From Bacteroidia bacterium (lineage in GTDB: Bacteria > Bacteroidota > Bacteroidia > Bacteroidales > GCA-2748055), in the NCBI GenBank assembly GCA_030596245.1, contig JAUVKN010000241.1, forward strand, positions 1 through 6,819: a stretch of DNA of 6,819 nucleotides, written 5' to 3'. The stretch's first letter is position 1. The number at the start of each line of letters is the position of its first letter. Both the position numbers and the translations under genes were made by a program. The notes beneath the pieces are model-generated. The model did not search any database, was not told where the DNA came from, and saw only the letters and a program-made list of their open reading frames with translations. Shown here piece by piece: positions 6,401-6,819 of this stretch.

Positions 6401-6819
6401 CTGAATTTTCCCAATGTGAATCCTTTGAAGTGGACCACTGATAAGCATAAGAATGACATGATCAGGGACCTGCTCCATAACTATATTATCAAGTTTAAGG
6501 AGACAGACAGTCTCTACAAGCGGAAGAAGCATAGCATTACCAGTGGGGATGAATTACCCACAGGTATAATCCAGCTTGCCAAAGTTTATGTAGCCAAGAA
6601 GCGTAAGATCACTGTGGGCGATAAGATGGCCGGACGCCACGGAAACAAAGGTATTGTTGCCAAGATTGTTCGTTCGGAAGATATGCCGTTCCTTGAGGAC
6701 GGAACCCCTGTAGACATCGTACTGAACCCACTGGGTGTGCCTTCCAGGATGAACCTGGGGCAGATCTATGAAACTGTCCTTGGGTGGGCCGGTCTCAAAC
6801 TTGACATAAAATTTGCCAC
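3482..6819 (+). CDS. rpoB: DNA-directed RNA polymerase subunit beta, N-terminal 1112 residues (3' end outside window)
   Basis: RpoB forms one pincer of RNA polymerase and part of its active site. The open frame runs from ATG 3482 to the window edge without a stop (1112 codons plus 2 bases); full-length homologues here would be near 1270 residues. Protrusion and lobe segments include [24 protein letters not shown] (split over about 133-156) and [15 protein letters not shown]. The rifampicin pocket is intact: Q473, D476, H486, R489, S491 and L493 match E. coli Q513, D516, H526, R529, S531 and L533. Acidic E779-D780 in NFEDAIVIS match E813-D814. K1048 and K1056 in [12 protein letters not shown] match the active-site lysines K1065 and K1073. 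Two lineage insertions are visible, about 225-305 and about 903-1020. The leader CGCATTGTCA lacks a Shine-Dalgarno sequence. rpoC is expected just downstream. Confidence 0.98.
   Translation, partial: [1112 protein letters not shown]

Noticed and set aside
1..6819. Search for a novel accessory or mobile system
   Set aside because: Every stretch above about 110 nt is explained by a well-known core gene in conserved order; no direct repeats, integrase, insertion sequence or compositional break was seen.

Overview
This window looks like ordinary core chromosome from a member of the Bacteroidota (Bacteroidetes), probably Bacteroidales or a near relative. Four things point that way: the protein character of L7/L12, L10, SecE and RpoB; A/T-rich translation leaders with no Shine-Dalgarno sequence; mid-range G+C; and an RpoB carrying both a shortened insertion in its first half and a long insertion before the catalytic [12 protein letters not shown] motif. 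No taxonomic search was possible, so the placement rests on family knowledge.

All genes lie on the + strand. The order is the 3' end of tuf (EF-Tu), an imperfect 19-position hairpin, tRNA-Trp (anticodon CCA), secE, nusG, a 102-nt leader, rplK (L11), rplA (L1), rplJ (L10), rplL (L7/L12), a strong intrinsic terminator or attenuator, and the first 1112 codons of rpoB, which runs off the right edge. This is the classic transcription-translation supercluster, and the gene order matches what is widely conserved in bacteria.

Functionally, EF-Tu and tRNA-Trp serve elongation and SecE is the small essential subunit of the SecYEG translocon. NusG couples transcription to translation. L11, L1, L10 and L7/L12 build the ribosomal L1 stalk and the GTPase-associated L7/L12 stalk, and RpoB is the beta subunit of RNA polymerase. 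Gaps between genes are 3 to 24 nt except at three junctions: tuf/tRNA-Trp, nusG/rplK and rplL/rpoB. The first and third contain substantial RNA hairpins. They are the natural places for processing, partial termination or autogenous control.

I found no mobile element, CRISPR array, accessory gene, frameshift or broken gene, and no evidence for an undescribed system. The points worth a second look are the rplL-rpoB attenuator, the tuf-tRNA hairpin without a U-tract, the U6-U67 mismatch in the tRNA, the lack of room for a conventional L10 leader, and the RpoB insertions.
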